DNA of 53,111 nucleotides from CAYXTC01 sp964479375 (GTDB lineage Bacteria; Patescibacteriota; Minisyncoccia; Minisyncoccales; GWA2-38-27): NCBI GenBank assembly GCA_964479375.1, contig CAYZKD010000004.1:1-53111 (forward strand), written 5' to 3'. The notes under the pieces were generated by a model. That model was not told the origin of the DNA and did not search any database. It saw only the letters and a program-made list of their open reading frames with translations. This document shows, piece by piece, positions 43,714 to 53,060 of this stretch. Position 1 is the stretch's first letter, and each line of letters starts with the position of its first letter. A program made the position numbers and the translations under genes.

Positions 43714-44024
43714 AGCACAAAATCTTTTTTTCATCTCTAATAATCATTTATTTCTTGGTCCTGTTTCAAACTAGTTTTCTTTCTCATTTCCTTGTTTGGG
43801 GCTACACTCCTAATTTGGTTTTAATTGTTGTCTTCTTGTGGAATATTTTGGAAAGCGAGAAAGACCACACTGGTCTTTTTGTGGCCTTGGCTTCAGGTTT
43901 TTTTCTAGATATTTTTTCTTCTCGTTTTATAGGATTTAATGTTTTGATTTTGCTATTTTTTGCTTTATTAATAAAATTCTTTATAAAAAAACATGCTAGA
44001 ATCTCTATTTCGCAGAAAACTTAA
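43710..44024 (+). CDS. mreD: MreD-like membrane protein, short
   Basis: 104 aa, shorter than the usual roughly 160. Hydrophobic throughout, with about four helices and the MreD pattern TPNLVLIVVFLW and ASGFFLDIFSSRFIGFNVL. Position between mreC and mrdA supports the call. It overlaps the PBP2 start by 32 nt. The C-terminal helices of longer homologues are absent. Confidence 0.8.
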   Translation: MKHKIFFSSLIIIYFLVLFQTSFLSHFLVWGYTPNLVLIVVFLWNILESEKDHTGLFVALASGFFLDIFSSRFIGFNVLILLFFALLIKFFIKKHARISISQKT

Positions 44025-45933
44025 AAAGGGAAAATCTAAAAGCGAAAAAAACATTGAGCCCAACGAGATCTTCCTGGACCAATTGAGTGAAAAAAGGGAG
44101 GGGGTGGGGGCTGACAGAAAAATAGAGCGGCCTGTCTCCCAAGGTACGTTTCGCCTCCTTCTTTTTTTCTGCTTTTCCCTTTTTTTTGCCCTATTTATCA
44201 GAACGTTTCAAATCCAGGTCTTTCAGTTTGACGAAATGTCTGCTTTGGCAGAGAAAAACAAGTTTGTTAACCATTCTCTTGCAGCAGCGCGAGGCGTAAT
44301 TTACGATCAAAAAGGACGCCAGCTTGCTTTCAATAAGCCTAGCTTTGATTTGATTGTTGAAAAAGACGTTCCACAAGAGACAATCAAGAAAATTTCCAAA
44401 ATATTGGGGAAGGATGCAGAGGAATTAAATCGGGTTGTAAAAGAAAGCAGGGGAGGGAAAGCGGTTATCATTAAGGGCTTAGAGCATCAGCCCCTAGTTT
44501 TATTAAAAACAAAGACTCAAGAACTCCCCGGCACTGAAATAAAGGACAACTCTACCAGGGAATATCTAGATGCTGAAGCCTTCTCACATGTTTTAGGATA
44601 CACGGGACGAGTGGGGCCCGAGGACATAAAGAAAAACCCCGGAGTTTATTCTGGCTTGGACTATGTGGGTCGAGCGGGCATAGAGAAATTTTACGAGAAT
44701 TATTTAAGGAAGAACTCGGGTAATGTTAAGATTGAAAAAAATGCCTCAGGAGAGATAATTTCCAAAAAAGTTGAGGAAATGCCAGAACCAGGAAAGAGTC
44801 TAGTATTGTGGCTTGACCACGATCTTCAAATGAGGGCCAAAGAATCTCTGGAAAAGAAACTGGAAGAGGTAGGATCTGAAAAAGCAGTAGCCCTTGCCCT
44901 AAATCCCAGCAACGGTGCTGTTTTGGCTATGGTCAGCGTACCGGGCTATGATAACAACCTTTTCAGCAGGGACAGCGACGAAGAAGCCCTTCATAAGATT
45001 TTGTCTGACGATAATAATTCGCTGTTTAACCGAGCCACATCCGGAAGATATCCTACCGGTTCGGTTATAAAACCATTGGTGGCTACGGCTGCTTTGGAAG
45101 AAAATTTGGTTTCTCCTGAAAAAAAGATAAACTGCCAGGGATCAATCGTCATAGAGCATCGGTATGATCCAGAAATAGTTTATGAGTACGAGGATTGGGC
45201 TGTTCATGGACCAACAGATATTAGAAAAGCAATAGCAGAGTCCTGTAATGTTTATTTTTACACTATCGGAGGAGGATACGGAAACCAACAAGGATTAGGA
45301 CCTTCGAAGATTAGACATTATTTGGAGTTGTTCGGCTGGGGGCATAAAACTGGCATTGACCTGCCCTCAGAGTACTCGGGGCTTATCCCTTCTCCAGAAT
45401 GGAAAAAAGAGCACAAGAAAGAAAACTGGTGGGACGGAGATACCTATAATCTTTCCATAGGCCAGGGAGATATCCTTATCCCGCCTCTTCAGGTGGCCGC
45501 TTCTTTTGCAGCCATTGCTAATGGTGGCACTCTTTACAGCCCCCGGCTAGCAAAGGAGATAGTAGATAACAAGGGAAATGTATTAGAGGAAGTTAGCCCT
45601 TTTGTTATAAGAAAGGATTTAGTAAATTCTGAAAACCTGAAGATAGTCAAAGAAGGGATGAGGCGGGCAGTAACCGGAGAAAACGCTCCACAGGCATCCT
45701 CAGTCTTGCTTAACTCTCTCCCTGTTGAAGCTGCCGCCAAGACAGGAACCGCCCAAACTTGGCACGAGGATAAATATCACAACTGGGTCACGGTATTTGC
45801 CCCCTACAATGATCCAGAAATAGTATTAACCGTAATGGTCGAGGAAGTAAAAGGAGTTCGTTCCGTTACTCTTCCTGTAGCAAAAGAAATATTAAACTGG
45901 TACTTTAATAATGACAAAAAAATACATAACTAA
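43993..45933 (+). CDS. mrdA: Penicillin-binding protein 2, transpeptidase
   Basis: 646 aa. Cytoplasmic basic tail, one anchor helix (FFCFSLFFALFIRTFQIQVF near residue 55-75), PBP dimerisation domain, then the catalytic motifs: S357-V-I-K (TGSVIKP), SCN near 418 and K583-T-G in AAKTGTAQ. It crosslinks peptidoglycan during elongation. ATG 43993 overlaps mreD. It overlaps greA by 23 nt, so wall and transcription-factor genes are on one transcript. Confidence 0.95.
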   Translation: MLESLFRRKLKKGKSKSEKNIEPNEIFLDQLSEKREGVGADRKIERPVSQGTFRLLLFFCFSLFFALFIRTFQIQVFQFDEMSALAEKNKFVNHSLAAARGVIYDQKGRQLAFNKPSFDLIVEKDVPQETIKKISKILGKDAEELNRVVKESRGGKAVIIKGLEHQPLVLLKTKTQELPGTEIKDNSTREYLDAEAFSHVLGYTGRVGPEDIKKNPGVYSGLDYVGRAGIEKFYENYLRKNSGNVKIEKNASGEIISKKVEEMPEPGKSLVLWLDHDLQMRAKESLEKKLEEVGSEKAVALALNPSNGAVLAMVSVPGYDNNLFSRDSDEEALHKILSDDNNSLFNRATSGRYPTGSVIKPLVATAALEENLVSPEKKINCQGSIVIEHRYDPEIVYEYEDWAVHGPTDIRKAIAESCNVYFYTIGGGYGNQQGLGPSKIRHYLELFGWGHKTGIDLPSEYSGLIPSPEWKKEHKKENWWDGDTYNLSIGQGDILIPPLQVAASFAAIANGGTLYSPRLAKEIVDNKGNVLEEVSPFVIRKDLVNSENLKIVKEGMRRAVTGENAPQASSVLLNSLPVEAAAKTGTAQTWHEDKYHNWVTVFAPYNDPEIVLTVMVEEVKGVRSVTLPVAKEILNWYFNNDKKIHN

Positions 45934-46366
45934 AGAAGGATTAGAGAAGATCAAAGAGGAATTAAAATATCTGGAGAGACAAAAAAGAAAAGAGGTTGCA
46001 GAAAAATTAAGGCATGCAGTTTCCTTTGGCGACCTTTCGGAAAACGCTGCCTACGAAGAGGCGAAAGAGGAGCAAGAGTTTGTTGAGCGAAAAATATCAG
46101 AAATAAAAAAGACGATAAAAGAATCTGTTGTAGCGGAAAAGCAGGATACTAATGAAGTTCAATTCGGCAGCAAAGTTACTATTTCCTCTGAGGAAGGGGA
46201 AGAATTTTACTCTATTGTCAGCGCCAATGAAACAGATCTCTTAGAAGGAAAGATTTCTGGTGATTCTCCTATGGCAAAAGCCATGATGGGGCTAAGGAAG
46301 GGCGAAGTTTTTAAAATAGACACCCTTGGAGGAAAAAAAGAATATAAAGTAACAAATATTGAATAG
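45911..46366 (+). CDS. greA: Transcription elongation factor GreA
   Basis: 151 aa. N-terminal coiled coil with ITKEGLEKIKEELKYL and the acidic loop GDLSENAAYEEAKEEQ, whose acidic residues act in the RNA polymerase secondary channel. The C-terminal FKBP-like domain ends with KVTNIE. Full length. Confidence 0.95.
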   Translation: MTKKYITKEGLEKIKEELKYLERQKRKEVAEKLRHAVSFGDLSENAAYEEAKEEQEFVERKISEIKKTIKESVVAEKQDTNEVQFGSKVTISSEEGEEFYSIVSANETDLLEGKISGDSPMAKAMMGLRKGEVFKIDTLGGKKEYKVTNIE

Positions 46367-46392
46367 AAAAGGTTTCATATTATCTTTAAGGC

Positions 46393-47949
46393 ATGGAAAA
46401 GAAAAATAAAAAAATTAGAACAAGATTTGCTCCCTCGCCAACTGGTTTCCTTCATGTAGGGGGCGTAAGAACCGCGCTTTTTAATTTTCTTTTTGCCCGA
46501 AAAAACCAAGGCCAGTTTGTCCTTAGAATAGAAGATACGGATCAAGAAAGATCAGAATACAAGTATGAAAAAGATATTATTGAGGGATTAAAATGGCTTG
46601 GCCTCAATTGGGAGGAAGGGCCAGATTCTGGTGGCAGATATTCGCCTTACCGTCAAAGCGAAAGGAAAAACATTTACAAAAAATATCTTGAAAAGCTCCT
46701 GGAGCAGGGGAGGGCCTATTATTGTTTCTGCACAGAAGAAGAACTGGAAGAGAAAAGGCAGTATCAAATGAGCCAGGGAATACCTCCTCATTATAATGGA
46801 AAATGCTCCAATCTTTCTGAATCTGAAGTAGAAGAAAATCTCAAAGAGGGGAGGAGTCATGTAATAAGGTTTAAAGTTCCAGAAAAGAAGATAACGGTTA
46901 AGGATTTAATAAGAGGGAGGGTTGATTTTAATACAAAAACAGCAGGAGACTTTATTATCGCCAAGGACATAGACAACCCCTTGTATAACTTTGCTGTAAT
47001 CATTGATGACTATGAAATGGATATTACTCATGTAATAAGAGGAGAAGAACATCTGCCTAACACGCCAAAACAGATTTTAATCCAGGAAGCACTTGGTTTT
47101 TCTCACCCCGAATACGCCCACCTTCCTCTGATTTTAGGCCCTGACAAGAGAAAATTAAGTAAGCGCCATGGGGCTTGCTCTTTGATTAAATACCGAGAGG
47201 ACGGTTATCTTCCAGAGTCTTTAGTAAACTTTTTGGCCTTCTTGGGATGGAATCCTGGCGACGAAAGAGAAGCCTTTTCTTTAGATGAATTAATAAAAGA
47301 GTTTTCTATAGAAAGAGTTCATAAGCCAGCAGCCATATTTAATATAGATAAGTTGGATTATCTCAACGGCTTCTATGTCCGCCAAAAACCCATTGAAGAA
47401 CTCACCCAGCTCTGTATCCCTTATCTGAAAAAGGCGGGGCTGATAGCCTCTGCGAAAGAAGGAGAAGAAAAGGACATGGAAGAGTTTTTTTCAAAGCATT
47501 ATCTGATCAAAGACACTAATAAAAAAATAAAGGTGGAGTACGTCCAGAAGGCAGTTTCTCTTTACCGGGAAAGGTTAAAGAAGCTCTCTGAGATCTCAGA
47601 TTTAGTTGATTTCTTTTTCTTAAAAGAACCGGAGTATGATAAGGATTTGCTTAAATGGAAAGGGATGACAGAAAAGCAACTCATTTTCTCTCTTGACAAA
47701 ACAAAGAAAGCATTGTTAGATATAGAGAAATGGGATCAGGAATATATCAAAGAAAAACTGATTCCATTAGCAGACGAAGTGGCCTCAGAAATAGACCATC
47801 CTAATAATAAGGGATATCTTCTTTGGCCCCTAAGGGTTGCCCTTACGGGCAAAAGGTCTTCTGCCGGCCCCTTTGAGGTGGCAGAGGTTCTGGGGAAAGA
47901 GGTATCTATAAATAGGGTGGGGGAGGCAATTAAAAAGATTCGACTATGA
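46393..47949 (+). CDS. gltX: Glutamyl-tRNA synthetase
   Basis: 518 aa. HIGH-type motif in SPTGFLHVGGVRTALFN, IEDTDQERS, and KMSKS-type KLSKRHG. The C-terminal anticodon domain is complete. A TATTAT box lies 9 nt before ATG with no Shine-Dalgarno. Whether it also charges tRNA-Gln is unknown here; Gat genes are not in view. Confidence 0.96.
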   Translation: MEKKNKKIRTRFAPSPTGFLHVGGVRTALFNFLFARKNQGQFVLRIEDTDQERSEYKYEKDIIEGLKWLGLNWEEGPDSGGRYSPYRQSERKNIYKKYLEKLLEQGRAYYCFCTEEELEEKRQYQMSQGIPPHYNGKCSNLSESEVEENLKEGRSHVIRFKVPEKKITVKDLIRGRVDFNTKTAGDFIIAKDIDNPLYNFAVIIDDYEMDITHVIRGEEHLPNTPKQILIQEALGFSHPEYAHLPLILGPDKRKLSKRHGACSLIKYREDGYLPESLVNFLAFLGWNPGDEREAFSLDELIKEFSIERVHKPAAIFNIDKLDYLNGFYVRQKPIEELTQLCIPYLKKAGLIASAKEGEEKDMEEFFSKHYLIKDTNKKIKVEYVQKAVSLYRERLKKLSEISDLVDFFFLKEPEYDKDLLKWKGMTEKQLIFSLDKTKKALLDIEKWDQEYIKEKLIPLADEVASEIDHPNNKGYLLWPLRVALTGKRSSAGPFEVAEVLGKEVSINRVGEAIKKIRL

Positions 47950-48353
47950 AAAAAACCATAATTTTATCAATGCTCTTGGGGTTATTTCTATTAACTCCTC
48001 TTTATGTTTCTTCAGACAAAGAAAGCGGGATGAGCATACCCGGGAGCATCGAAGAGATAAAGCTGTTAGGGAAGTCAGCAATAAAGGCTTTTCCGAACGC
48101 CCTAAAGGAAGCCGGACAGGAGACTCTGACAATTATGAAAAATATCTGGGGATACATAGAGGGTTTTGTTATAAAATATATAGAGCCTGTCATTTTCCGA
48201 ACCATTAACTGGCTGAAAGATCTTTTTGGAAAAGAAGTGGAGCAAAGAAAACCTGAAATTAAGAAAGAATTGCAAAGAGAAGCAAAGGAAGTCAAAGAGA
48301 AACTGCCTACTGGCAGGGGTCTCTGGGAACGATTTAAATCCCTTTTCCGCTAA
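47946..48353 (+). CDS. Secreted or anchored helical protein, 135 aa
   Basis: Signal peptide or anchor (KKTIILSMLLGLFLLTPLYVSS), then amphipathic helices, a hydrophobic middle (FVIKYIEPVIFRTINWL) and a charged helical tail (KPEIKKELQREAKEVKEKL). ATGA overlap with gltX. No family recognised. Confidence 0.65.
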   Translation: MKKTIILSMLLGLFLLTPLYVSSDKESGMSIPGSIEEIKLLGKSAIKAFPNALKEAGQETLTIMKNIWGYIEGFVIKYIEPVIFRTINWLKDLFGKEVEQRKPEIKKELQREAKEVKEKLPTGRGLWERFKSLFR

Positions 48354-48703
48354 TATTTTATTTTCCACTTGACACCCCCGGGGAGGGGTATTATTATAGA
48401 ATAAAGTAACTGAGTATAATAACCCTTACACTCGATAACTATTGGGGAGAAATCCCAAGAGGTAGCAATAAAGCATATTCCCGCTTTTTAAGATATTGCA
48501 AAAAAAACTTTCTAATAGTATCTTAAAAAAATATCAGAGATATCTGGCAAAACAAATGGCCCGAGGCACTAGGAAGAAAAATATAAAGCTCCGCGACTAA
48601 CTGTGCTTGATATCATGATGAATCTGAGCTATTTTTCGGACACGCACAATAATCCTTCCCGGTATAGATAATAGATAAATAATAAGGTTTAGCCACAGGA
48701 TTT
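48354..48703 (+). promoter_or_regulatory. 350-nt leader or small RNA region before the Xer gene
   Basis: A strong promoter (TTGACA 48369-48374, 17 nt, TATTAT 48392-48397) lies some 300 nt ahead of ATG 48704. Between them TTTTTAAGATA (48485-48495) pairs with TATCTTAAAAA (48519-48529), and GGGGAGAAATCCC forms a small hairpin. This is the longest leader in the window, so a regulatory or independent small RNA is possible. Confidence 0.45.
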
Positions 48704-49645
48704 ATGAAGAACAATGGTTTACCAAACTTAGACGACTTTCTTCTTCATCTTCAATCTGACAACTATTCAGAAGAAACTCTTTATAATTATGAACGGGATT
48801 TGGAGGTATTCCAAAGTTTTCTAGAAGAATCCGGGATTAAGTTTTCTAATGTGAGCAAAAAGACAATTCTTAATTATAAGGCATATCTAATATCTAGAGA
48901 TCGCAGAACGGTTAAATCGAAAAAAAGAGGGAGGAAACTGGGTGGCTTTTCTGTAAATCGCATGCTCTCAGCCCTGCGCTCTTATCTTATGTTCTTGGGA
49001 GATATGGACTACGTAGCGCCTATTTCTCCCACAAGTGTAGAATTAGTAAAAACCATTAAGAAGCATCCCCGCGTCTCTGAATTCGAAGAGATAGTAAAGT
49101 TAATCGAGTCACCCACCAAGATTGAAAAAAACAAAAAAGTCGCTATCAGGAACCGAGCAATGCTGGAAGTATTGTTTTCTACGGGGATGAGGATTTCAGA
49201 GCTGGTAGGCCTTAGGAAAGATGCCATTGACAAACAAGGAAGAATATTTATCCGGGGGAAAGGAAAAAAAGAAAGATTTGTCTATCTTACCCCTCGCGCT
49301 CAGAAACATATAAAAAAATATCTAGGGGTAAGAGAGAGCTCTAGTTCTTATTTATTTGTCCCTCTCAAAGGAAGAAATGCAAGAAAAAGAGACAAGAAGG
49401 TTTCGACTAATTGTCTGCAAGAGAGAGTTAAAAAATATCGAGAACTGTCAGGCATCAACCTTCCTCTCTCTTGCCATTCTATTAGACACGCTTTTGCGAC
49501 CTATTTGGCTGAAAAGGGTGCAAATCCCGCTGCTATCCAAATACTTTTAGGCCATGAATCTTTAGACACTACTACCAGATATGTAAACCCCTCTGATAGA
49601 TACGCAGAAAAGACGCACCATAAATATCATCCGCTGAAAGATTAG
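48704..49645 (+). CDS. Tyrosine recombinase XerC/XerD-like
   Basis: 313 aa. N-terminal SAM-like domain (LDDFLLHLQ...SEETLYNYERDLEVFQSFL), catalytic Arg in STGMRISELVGL, HSIRHAFATYLAEKG, LGHESLDTTTRYV. Expected role is chromosome dimer resolution; no dif-like site was recognised nearby. It is distinct from the cassette-linked integrase in length and codon use. Confidence 0.9.
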   Translation: MKNNGLPNLDDFLLHLQSDNYSEETLYNYERDLEVFQSFLEESGIKFSNVSKKTILNYKAYLISRDRRTVKSKKRGRKLGGFSVNRMLSALRSYLMFLGDMDYVAPISPTSVELVKTIKKHPRVSEFEEIVKLIESPTKIEKNKKVAIRNRAMLEVLFSTGMRISELVGLRKDAIDKQGRIFIRGKGKKERFVYLTPRAQKHIKKYLGVRESSSSYLFVPLKGRNARKRDKKVSTNCLQERVKKYRELSGINLPLSCHSIRHAFATYLAEKGANPAAIQILLGHESLDTTTRYVNPSDRYAEKTHHKYHPLKD

Positions 49646-49969
49646 TTATTAAATAAAAGGTGTTGCTTTTCGCTTAAACAAGATCGCAGCGAATCTCTAT
49701 TATCACTTCGTAGAAATTCCCCCTCCCCTACTCGCTTTCGCTAGGAGACCTATTAAATTGGAATTCTTATGGCATGCGAGGGTCTGCTATTACTGGGAAG
49801 CCCTCTCTTGAGACATTTAAGGCGAACACGACAAGCCACTCTTTAACAGTATAAGACAGCCCCTCCCCTTTTCTTAAAAAGTATGGACTTTTTACTTTGC
49901 CCACCATTGTTTGTTTTTTTACCTTTCAGGTTCTTGCCCAGATTTTTTTCTGCAAAACAGTGTTTGATT
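49646..49969. other. Gene-free stretch between convergent genes
   Basis: About 320 nt. GC-rich patches and a hairpin on the minus strand, CTCCTAGCGAAAGCGAGTAG, near 49726-49745. CTTTTTAAGAAAAG near 49875 is palindromic. No ORF, tRNA or known RNA recognised. It may hold terminators or an unrecognised RNA. Confidence 0.35.
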
Positions 49970-50932
49970 TCATCGTTTAATCAGAAAGTCAGATTCTAGC
50001 GTCCATTTTTTAGGCAACATCCAGGGAATATGGAATCCTAAAAAACGAAAAGCGAAATCTGCTATTTTCCCTATTTTTATTCTCCAGGAAAAAAGACTTT
50101 CAACCTTTGCTTTATATCTAAAAAAGTTGGGGAAGCTTTCTGTTAAGAAATGAGCCGCCGTCAGAGACCAGACTACTCCTCCTCCGGTCCAAGGCTTGGT
50201 CAGCCCGGCAGCCTCTCCGCACAGCGTTATATTCCTTTCTGAAGGAAGGGCCAGCCCCTGAGAGATTACTCTGGCAGAAAGATTGGTTAATTCTATATCC
50301 CTTTCTTTTAAGAAATTATTAAGAATGATCTTTGCTTCTTTGGGGTCGGCTATTATTCCGTATTCTATCATTTTTCCGCTTCCTCTGGGAATTTTCCATA
50401 TAAATCCTTTGTGGCAGGGCCATACCTCGGCAAAATTTTTGGAAGATGGCTTTTTAGCAAAGCCCAGGATTCCCAACCTGTAACTAGACGAAGGAAGACC
50501 CAATGTTTCCCTGGTAAATGAATGAGCGCCCTCGCATCCTATCACTTTGTCAAAGTCGCCAGAAGTTTTGGGACAATTGATAAAGTAAGGAGAGCTTATC
50601 TTGTTATTAAATCTAATCTCGGCCCCTTGTTTTTTTGCCTTTTCATACATTAAAAGATCCAATTTGGAATGGTCCATCACCAAAAATTCGTCCTTAAAAT
50701 TGATTCTGATGGTCTTTTTTGGAAAGTGAACCAGCGTATAGTTAATCTTGTTTTTTATTAGAGACTTGCTTTCTGGAATAAAGCTCAATATTCTTTTTGA
50801 AAAAAGGCCAGAACACACCTTTTCTCCTAGGCTTTCTTCTTTTTCGTAAACAATTACACTGTGGTTTTTTTTGGTTAAGTCGTAGGCTAAGTATAGTCCG
50901 GTGATGCCTGCTCCGATTATTGCTATTCTCAT
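49970..50932 (-). CDS. FAD-dependent oxidoreductase, geranylgeranyl reductase-like
   Basis: 320 aa. FAD motif IAIIGAGITGLYLAYDLTKKNHSVIVYEK at the N-terminus, LGEKVCSGLFSKR, DKVIGCEGAHSFTRE, then CGEAAGLTKPWTGGGV, the second FAD motif. This pattern fits the GGR/FixC flavoprotein group that reduces isoprenoid chains or quinone-linked substrates. Substrate unknown. Confidence 0.85.
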   Translation of the reverse strand: MRIAIIGAGITGLYLAYDLTKKNHSVIVYEKEESLGEKVCSGLFSKRILSFIPESKSLIKNKINYTLVHFPKKTIRINFKDEFLVMDHSKLDLLMYEKAKKQGAEIRFNNKISSPYFINCPKTSGDFDKVIGCEGAHSFTRETLGLPSSSYRLGILGFAKKPSSKNFAEVWPCHKGFIWKIPRGSGKMIEYGIIADPKEAKIILNNFLKERDIELTNLSARVISQGLALPSERNITLCGEAAGLTKPWTGGGVVWSLTAAHFLTESFPNFFRYKAKVESLFSWRIKIGKIADFAFRFLGFHIPWMLPKKWTLESDFLIKR

Positions 50933-50934
50933 TG

Positions 50935-51090
50935 TTATTTTTGCTGATTAATTGTTACTTGTTCTTGTTGATGAGACTCTGAGGCGATATATCCGGCCGC
51001 AAAAGAAAAAAAAGAGATTAGAATCACTCCTATAAAAAGAACTATTTCTTCTTGGTGTTGTTTGACAAATGAAAGAAATTTTGATAACAT
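50935..51090 (-). CDS. Small single-pass membrane protein, 51 aa
   Basis: ATG at 51090 on the minus strand. Sequence: short basic start, hydrophobic segment (IVLFIGVILISFFSFAAGYI) and Gln-rich tail (SHQQEQVTINQQK). The longer frame to 51282 runs antisense to bL27 and is not credible. It ends 2 nt before the GGR-like gene and probably leads that operon. Confidence 0.6.
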   Translation of the reverse strand: MLSKFLSFVKQHQEEIVLFIGVILISFFSFAAGYIASESHQQEQVTINQQK

Positions 51091-51133
51091 TTGTTTATTA
51101 TAACAGAAATTAATCAGTTTTTTAATAATATTT

Positions 51134-51406
51134 ATGTCTAAAACAAAAGCCACGGGTGCTACCAAACTGGGCAGAGATTCCCGTCCGAAGTATTTAGGTG
51201 TCAAGGTGTTCGCAGGCCAGAAAGTGAAGTCCGGTGGCATAATCGTTAAGCAGAAAGGTACTAAATTCATTCCCGGAAACAATGTTAGACGCGGTTCTGA
51301 CGATACGCTTTATTCTGTCAAGGACGGGACAGTTTCTTTTACTGCAAAGAAAAAGAGGGGCTTTGACGGATCCGCTAAGAAAAAGAAGGTTGTTAGTGTT
51401 GTTTAG
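51134..51406 (+). CDS. rpmA: Ribosomal protein bL27
   Basis: 90 aa. LGRDSRPKYLGVKVFAGQKVKSGGIIVKQKG and PGNNVRRGSDDTLYS match the family. The extreme N-terminus (SKTKATGATK) differs from the usual AHKKGGG tail that reaches the peptidyl-transferase centre, though it is still basic. Its 3' end overlaps pyrG tail-to-tail by 14 bp. The usual partner bL21 is not adjacent. Confidence 0.94.
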   Translation: MSKTKATGATKLGRDSRPKYLGVKVFAGQKVKSGGIIVKQKGTKFIPGNNVRRGSDDTLYSVKDGTVSFTAKKKRGFDGSAKKKKVVSVV

Positions 51407-53018
51407 AGATTGAAGCCCCCACAAAGGCGTGGAATAAGGGATGAGGATCCAGAGGGCGAGACTTAAATTCCGGATGGAACTGAGTAGCAAGGAAAAAGGG
51501 GTGGTCTCTTAGCTCAATAATCTCAACAAGGTTTCTCTGGGGGTTGATGCCTGCTATGGTCAATCCCTTTTTGTTTAGTTCTTCTCGGTAATCGTTGTTC
51601 ACTTCATAGCGATGTCTATGTCTTTCTGATATTTCCGTTTTTCGATAAGCGCGCTTGCTGATAGTGCCCGGAACCAACTGGCAGTCATAAGCGCCCAGCC
51701 TCATTGTTCCTCCGTAATTATTCTCTTTTATTAATGATTTTTGGTCTGGCATCACATCTATTATTGGGTTTTTGCATTTTTTTCTTACTTCAGTAGAACA
51801 AGCATCTCTAATTTTGCATACATTACGAGCAAACTCTACTACAGCAAGCTGGAGTCCGAGGCAAAGGCCAAAGAAAGGAATCTTCTTTTCCCTACAGTAT
51901 TTAATGGTTTTTATTTTTCCTTCCACTCCCCTATTCCCGAAACCGCCGGGAATAATTATGCCGTCGTATTTATTTAATTCTCTAACAGCAGAAGGGGTCT
52001 TCTCGTATTTTTCTGCAGAAAGCCAGGTGATTTCAGGTTTTCTTTTGCGGTGATAACAGGAGTGCTTTATCGCTTCGATAACAGAAATATAAGAGTCCAT
52101 CAGAGTGAACTTGCCTGTTTCAAAGTATTTCCCCACAATACCTATTTTTACGGGTTTTTCTGAATTATTTATCTTTTTGACAAAACTTTTCCATTTCTTA
52201 AGACCATTTTTTTTGGGTCCTAGGTCAAACTTCTTTAAAATTCTGTTTCCAAGATTCTCTTTTTCAAAATTAATAGGCACCTCGTATATTGATTTAATGT
52301 CGGGGGCTGAGATTATATCCTCCTCTGCAATATTGCAGAAAGTAGATATTTTTTTCTTCCTAGGACGGTCTAAGGCCACTCTCGCTCTTGCCAAAATGAG
52401 GTCTGGCTGAATTCCTGCCTCATTAAGGGTTCTCACCGCGTGCTGAGTTGGTTTTGTTTTCATCTCACCGATCATTCTGGGCACAGGCAGAAAAGTTACA
52501 AACACAAAAACTACGCTTTTTGGGTTTTTTAAATGCATCATCCTAGCAGCTTCCAGAAAAAGCATATTCTGATATTCTCCTACCGTTCCTCCGACCTCTA
52601 TTAGCACAAAGTCAGCATTAGCTTTTTTGCCTGCTTTTTTGATGGTAGAGATTACCTCGTTGGGAATGTCGGGAACAACCTCTACGCACCTTCCTCCATA
52701 CTCCAGGTTTCTCTCTTTGCTTATTACTCTTTGGTAAACCCTTCCTGTGGTAATATAGTTTGTGCCATAAATGTTTTCATTCAAAAATCTTTCATAATTT
52801 CCTACGTCTTGGTCGCATTCCACTCCGTCCTCTGTTACAAAAACCTCCCCGTGTTCTACGGGATTCATGGTACCGGCGTCAACATTGATATAGGGATCGA
52901 TTTTAATGGCGGTTACTTTATACCCCTTGGCTTTTAGTATTCTGCCTATAGAGGCTGTGGCTACTCCTTTCCCTATGCCGGACATTACACCGCCTGCAAC
53001 AAAAATATATCTTGTCAT
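51393..53018 (-). CDS. pyrG: CTP synthase
   Basis: 541 aa, full length. Synthetase domain begins IFVAGGVMSGIGKGVATASIGRIL; NPVEHGEVFVTEDG and the TKPTQHAVRTL motif follow. The C-terminal glutamine amidotransferase has GLCLGLQLA (Cys) and QFHPEFKSRP (His, Glu). Converts UTP to CTP. Start ATG is at 53016-53018, directly after an R3 leader element. Confidence 0.97.
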   Translation of the reverse strand: MTRYIFVAGGVMSGIGKGVATASIGRILKAKGYKVTAIKIDPYINVDAGTMNPVEHGEVFVTEDGVECDQDVGNYERFLNENIYGTNYITTGRVYQRVISKERNLEYGGRCVEVVPDIPNEVISTIKKAGKKANADFVLIEVGGTVGEYQNMLFLEAARMMHLKNPKSVVFVFVTFLPVPRMIGEMKTKPTQHAVRTLNEAGIQPDLILARARVALDRPRKKKISTFCNIAEEDIISAPDIKSIYEVPINFEKENLGNRILKKFDLGPKKNGLKKWKSFVKKINNSEKPVKIGIVGKYFETGKFTLMDSYISVIEAIKHSCYHRKRKPEITWLSAEKYEKTPSAVRELNKYDGIIIPGGFGNRGVEGKIKTIKYCREKKIPFFGLCLGLQLAVVEFARNVCKIRDACSTEVRKKCKNPIIDVMPDQKSLIKENNYGGTMRLGAYDCQLVPGTISKRAYRKTEISERHRHRYEVNNDYREELNKKGLTIAGINPQRNLVEIIELRDHPFFLATQFHPEFKSRPLDPHPLFHAFVGASISKQH

Positions 53019-53048
53019 AATTTCTTAATTATGGCAATTACCCTGTGT
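53019..53048 (-). promoter_or_regulatory. R3 leader element before pyrG
   Basis: On the minus strand the 30 nt before ATG repeat the element found before eno (10924-10953) and pduL (15827-15859): CACAGGGTAATTGCCATAAT, then TAAGAAATT and the start codon. Confidence 0.7.
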
Positions 53049-53060
53049 CAGAATAAAGAG

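Noticed and set aside
51091..51282. N-terminal extension of the small minus-strand membrane protein
   Set aside because: The extension is antisense to bL27 and lacks any pattern; ATG 51090 gives a normal single-pass protein.
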